This document shows, in pieces, positions 61,635-64,000 of a stretch of DNA of 64,000 nt. How positions within the stretch are numbered: position 1 is the first letter of the stretch; every line of letters starts with the position of its first letter. Under the pieces are notes generated by a model. The model searched no databases. It saw only the letters and a list, made by a program, of their open reading frames with translations, and was not told where the DNA came from. The stretch is taken from positions 17,165,263 through 17,229,262 of the forward strand of contig NC_134028.1 in assembly GCF_964204645.1 (NCBI RefSeq). The letters run 5' to 3'. The translations under genes were made by a program, and so were the position numbers. This DNA is from Tubulanus polymorphus (Eukaryota > Nemertea > Palaeonemertea > Tubulaniformes > Tubulanidae).

Positions 61635-62488
61635 TGGCAAAGAGATTTAATTGATATGAAAAATGGTAAGAAAGATAATGATGATTATTGGTGGATATTG
61701 AATATAATTGATATTTTTAGTCGTTATGTATGGAGCTTCCCACTTTATAGAAAAGATGCTGTACAAACATCCTTAGTTTAAAAAAAAATTCTTTCGGATG
61801 ATAAACTAAAACCAGAAAAAATACAATTTGATGATGGAAAAGAATTTGATAATTCATCTGTTCATGAACTCTTGGATTATTATAATATTAAATATTTTTC
61901 ATAAAAATCGGATAAAAAAGCAGCAGTTGTTGAACGATTTAATAGAACATTAAGAACAAGAATGTGGAAATATTTTACAGCAAATAATACTTTTAAATGG
62001 ATTGATGTTTTACCAAAATTGATAGAAGGTTATGATAATTCCTATCATTCTTCTATTGGAATGAAGCCTATTGATGCTAGAAAACCTGAAAATGCTGAAA
62101 TTGTTTGCAATAATTTATATGGGGCATTTCTTATAGATGATTTTGGTGAACCTAAATTTAAAGTTGGTCAAAATGTAAGAATTTCTAAATATAAAAAGAT
62201 ATTTGACAAAGGATACGATCGTTATTTTACTAGAGAAATATATAAAATAAAAAAGGTAATAACAACAAAACCATATGTCTATAAATTAGAAGATTTAAAT
62301 GGTGAAGAAGTTGATGGGTATTCTTATGAAGAAGAATTAAGTTTAACTACTGAAAATTTAGAACAAGAATATAAAATTGAAAAAGTATTAAAAATAAAAA
62401 CTATTAAAAGAAAAAAATATTCTATATTAAAATGGGTTGGATGGCCAGATAAATTTAATGAACGGATATTATCAAGTAAAATTAAAAA

Positions 62489-62498
62489 TATATAAATG
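62489..62498 (+). promoter_or_regulatory. TATATAAATG element at the ATPase start
   Basis: The same ten bases as at the integrase start. Here the TAA inside the element is also the integrase stop codon, so the two genes abut with no spacer. Confidence 0.45.
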
Positions 62499-63101
62499 AA
62501 TAAGGAATTATTTATATTTGAGCCTCATAATATGTTAATTTCTGGCGTAACAAATTGTGGAAAAACTTATTTTATACTAAATTTATTAGAAACTATTTAT
62601 AAAAACTATTGTGATAATATAGTATTGTTTTGTCCAACATATGAATTTAATCAAACTTATGATAGAAATATTACTAGAAATAATAAATTTATTATATTTA
62701 ATCCTAAAACAGTAAAAGCAAATTTAGATAATTGTATAAAAATAGCAATTGATATTTATAAAGGATCAAATACATTATTCATTATAGATGATTGCGCAAA
62801 TTTACATGATTCAAAAGTGAGAGAAAGTGAGTTATGTTATCTAGCTTTCTCTGGAAAACATTTTGGGATAACAACATGGGTTTTGAATCAAAAATATAAT
62901 TCAATTAAAGATTTTAGAGAAAACATTAGATTTTTAGTTTTATTCTACAATAAAGATAGAAAATCGATGAAAAATGCACTTGAGGAAAATGATATTATTC
63001 CACATGATTTACATAATGAATATATGGATAAATTGAAAAATAATAAAAGATCAAAATTTTTATTTCGATTACAGCACCCATTTAAATATGATTTTATTTA
63101 A
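62496..63101 (+). CDS. Polinton genome-packaging ATPase (A32/FtsK-HerA type)
   Basis: A 201-residue protein that would drive DNA into the capsid using ATP. Walker A is G-V-T-N-C-G-K-T at residues 17-24. Walker B is L-F-I-I-D-D at 94-99, ending in two aspartates. A G-I-T-T-W-V-L-N-Q block near residues 124-132 matches the post-Walker-B strand with a conserved polar residue in poxvirus A32-like and Polinton ATPases. The length is slightly short but normal for the family. The ATG at 62496 is chosen because Walker A follows at the usual distance and because it directly follows the integrase stop. It has no stop or frameshift, unlike the two genes upstream. Like the rest of the element it is very AT-rich. 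It may be intact because it decays at random, or be younger or conserved; one copy cannot tell. Confidence 0.88.
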   Translation: MNKELFIFEPHNMLISGVTNCGKTYFILNLLETIYKNYCDNIVLFCPTYEFNQTYDRNITRNNKFIIFNPKTVKANLDNCIKIAIDIYKGSNTLFIIDDCANLHDSKVRESELCYLAFSGKHFGITTWVLNQKYNSIKDFRENIRFLVLFYNKDRKSMKNALEENDIIPHDLHNEYMDKLKNNKRSKFLFRLQHPFKYDFI

Positions 63102-63102
63102 A

Positions 63103-63160
63103 TTCAACTAGCTTGTTAATCTAGTATATTTTTAGTTACATTCTAGTTGAATTCTAGTTG
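63103..63160. repeat. 58-bp intergenic direct repeat, copy 1
   Basis: It matches 63224-63281 at 54 of 58 positions and starts two bases after the ATPase stop. It is made of CTAGTTG / CAACTAG words in both orientations. A regulatory or replication role is possible. Confidence 0.85.
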
Positions 63161-63223
63161 TTAGTAGTTGAAACAAAAATCAAATAAAATTCAACAAGAA
63201 AAATAACATAAAAACAACAATAT

Positions 63224-63281
63224 TTCAACTAGCTTGTTAATCTAGTTGAATTCTAGTTACATTCTAGTTGAATTCTAGTTG
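63224..63281. repeat. 58-bp intergenic direct repeat, copy 2
   Basis: Second copy, 121 bp after the first and 31 bp before the next gene. Inside it CAACTAG and CTAGTTG form a 7-bp inverted pair around nine bases, and TTCTAGTTG recurs two more times. Confidence 0.85.
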
Positions 63282-63305
63282 CAACAACACAACTAATTTG
63301 TTTGT

Positions 63306-63315
63306 TATATAAATG
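63306..63315 (+). promoter_or_regulatory. TATATAAATG element at the start of the 196-residue gene
   Basis: Third exact copy of the ten-base word, again ending in the start ATG. It lies downstream of the 58-bp repeats, so these could be upstream elements of the same promoter. Confidence 0.45.
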
Positions 63316-63903
63316 GGAGGTGAAAAGAAAATAAAATCTAAAAATAGTGATGTTCCAATTGAAAAAACTTTAGATGATTTAGGAATAACAGAAACAAAAT
63401 TAACTCCAGATAATGGTGCTTTAAATAATGTTACAACAAATAATAATTATGAATATTATCTTTATTGCAAACATCAATTAGAAATATTAATAGCATCTGG
63501 GAAATGTAAAAATTTTATTGGTAAAAATTTAACTTATGATGAATTAGATACAATGAAATCAGATGAAATTATTAGATTATTTAAGATTTATGAAACTGCG
63601 AGAACAGCTAGAATTAATGACGCGATATCAGAAAATGTAGCAAAAGGTTATAGTAAATTATGCAAATATATACTACCAATTGAAGATGAAAATAGATTAT
63701 ATTCCGATTTAAAAAATGATTATTTAGTTATGACTAAATTAAATAAATGGATTGGATATTTATCATTTCAATTAGGTGGATTTATGACATTATTATCAAC
63801 TGGAGTTATAACATTTTCAAATATTGAAAGTAAAAATTTTTCTATAATAAATGAGCAAGGTGGAAGAAGTGAAGAAAGAACCGAGAACTCCGAAACAAAT
63901 TGA
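63313..63903 (+). CDS. Polinton-type conserved protein of unknown function (196 aa)
   Basis: I do not assign a function. The N-terminal 45 residues are polar and probably disordered. From about residue 47 comes a Y-Y-L-Y-C-K-H block, then L-I-A-S-G-K-C-K-N-F-I-G-K, D-E-I-I-R-L-F, a Y-I-L-P-I-E-D-E block and a hydrophobic stretch near residues 147-170 that could be a membrane segment. The I-A-S-G-K / N-F-I-G-K and L-P-I-(D/E)-D-E blocks recall a small protein found next to the capsid genes in other invertebrate Polintons; this is from memory and unverified. The ATG at 63313 starts with M-G-G, like the integrase, and has the shared TATATAAATG word. The last 18 codons overlap the next ORF in another frame. 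Confidence 0.65.
   Translation: MGGEKKIKSKNSDVPIEKTLDDLGITETKLTPDNGALNNVTTNNNYEYYLYCKHQLEILIASGKCKNFIGKNLTYDELDTMKSDEIIRLFKIYETARTARINDAISENVAKGYSKLCKYILPIEDENRLYSDLKNDYLVMTKLNKWIGYLSFQLGGFMTLLSTGVITFSNIESKNFSIINEQGGRSEERTENSETN
63843..63853 (+). promoter_or_regulatory. TATAATAAATG element at the start of the overlapping small ORF
   Basis: The word differs from the other three by one inserted A but keeps TAAATG with the ATG as start codon. It lies inside the upstream coding region. Confidence 0.3.
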
Positions 63904-63991
63904 CTGGTCTCGGCAATTAGGAATTAAATCACAAGAATATAAAAAAGCTGTAAAAGAAAAAATTAGTAATAAAAATGTTAATAAAAAATAG
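63851..63991 (+). CDS. Small basic ORF (46 aa), overlapping
   Basis: ATG at 63851 to TAG at 63989-63991, in a different frame from the 196-residue gene it overlaps by 53 bases. The product is lysine-rich with a P-R-T-P-K-Q motif and a helical-looking K-S-Q-E-Y-K-K-A block. No family is recognised. Support is the TAAATG context, the conserved strand and the fact that the upstream frame ends within it. It could instead be chance, or a short DNA-binding or virion protein of the element. Confidence 0.45.
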   Translation: MSKVEEVKKEPRTPKQIDWSRQLGIKSQEYKKAVKEKISNKNVNKK

Positions 63992-64000
63992 TGAAAATAT

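Larger units (their letters stand above)
60624..62495 (+). pseudogene. Polinton integrase (rve family) with chromodomain, split by a transposon
   Basis: Integrase inserts the element into host DNA by DDE chemistry. The N-terminal piece (60624-60890, 89 codons) has the helical region typical of Polinton integrases. The frame resumes at 61635 after a 734-bp transposon and its duplicated target. The catalytic core follows: an L-I-D-M first acidic site, I-I-D-I-F-S-R-Y, an F-D-D-G-K-E-F second site, and V-V-E-R-F-N-R-T with the glutamate about 33 residues later. A Y-H-S-S-I-G-M block and a chromodomain (Y-K-I-E-K-V-L to K-W-V-G-W) close the protein. Without the insertion it would be about 375 residues, a normal size. 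TAA codons at 61779-61781 and 61902-61904 lie in frame inside the core. The aromatic expected after the W-P-D-K-F-N block of the chromodomain is arginine (CGG, one change from TGG). The stop abuts the ATPase ATG. The gene is dead; the ORF at 61962-62495 is only its tail. Confidence 0.88.
59761..64000 (+). mobile_element. Partial Polinton (Maverick) element
   Basis: Four kilobases of AT-rich sequence with a block of same-strand genes: capsid, integrase with chromodomain, packaging ATPase and a further Polinton-type protein. This set is diagnostic of Polintons, self-synthesising DNA transposons that also encode virion proteins. The left side is truncated: the capsid N-terminal half and anything upstream are missing, and sequence of different composition abuts it near 59750. 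The right side leaves the window, so protein-primed polymerase B, the protease, the penton protein and a terminal inverted repeat may lie beyond 64000. The capsid and integrase genes are broken and a second transposon sits inside the integrase, so this is a decaying copy. Confidence 0.85.

Noticed and set aside
61962-62495. Separate 177-residue gene starting at ATG 61962
   Set aside because: It is the C-terminal part of the integrase frame, beginning after the last catalytic glutamate; the ATG is an internal methionine.
59761-64000. Polymerase B, protease or penton genes of the Polinton
   Set aside because: No matching motifs are present in any frame before the window ends.

Overview
The window comes from an animal genome, most likely a marine invertebrate such as a mollusc or cnidarian. 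The evidence is a very large tandem satellite, a decayed non-LTR reverse transcriptase, a dispersed repeat with (CGTC)n and 'caagatggccg' / 'caccagggggcg' type words, and part of a Polinton (Maverick) element. The taxon is an inference. No ordinary host gene, rRNA, tRNA or CRISPR array is supported.

Layout. Bases 1-57095 are one continuous array of a 31-bp satellite, roughly 1,800 units, which enters from the left edge of the window. Each unit carries a near-perfect dyad, TTGTCGC-CC-GCGACAA, plus 15 T-rich bases. The array has higher-order structure: a marker variant occurs 27 times and is missing between about 38.3 and 54.2 kb, and kilobase segments recur at fixed offsets (1757, 1917, 3882, 5976 and 6796 bp). 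The consensus has no stop codon in any forward frame, so long forward ORFs are a by-product of the repeat and are not annotated as genes. Bases 57096-58534 hold an unrelated dispersed repeat with its own internal tandem units. A 478-bp patch of the 31-bp satellite returns at 58535-59012. Next to it, on the minus strand, is a broken reverse transcriptase fragment (about 59060-59360), then about 400 bases with no gene I can support.

From about 59761 to the right edge the sequence becomes strongly AT-rich and carries one side of a Polinton element, all genes on the plus strand. In order these are: the C-terminal part of a double-jelly-roll type major capsid protein (one stop, one frameshift), a retroviral-type integrase with a C-terminal chromodomain (split by a 734-bp TIR transposon and carrying two stops), an apparently intact A32/FtsK-like packaging ATPase, a 196-residue Polinton-type protein of unknown function, and a 46-residue basic ORF overlapping its end. 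Capsid and ATPase would serve virion assembly and integrase would serve insertion. With capsid and integrase broken, this copy cannot act on its own. DNA polymerase B, protease and penton genes are not in the window and may lie to the right.

Four gene starts in the Polinton part share an A/T-rich word ending in TAAATG, three of them the same ten bases, TATATAAATG. This looks like a shared promoter or initiator element and is one of the more interesting leads, together with the dyad satellite and the transposon nested in the integrase.
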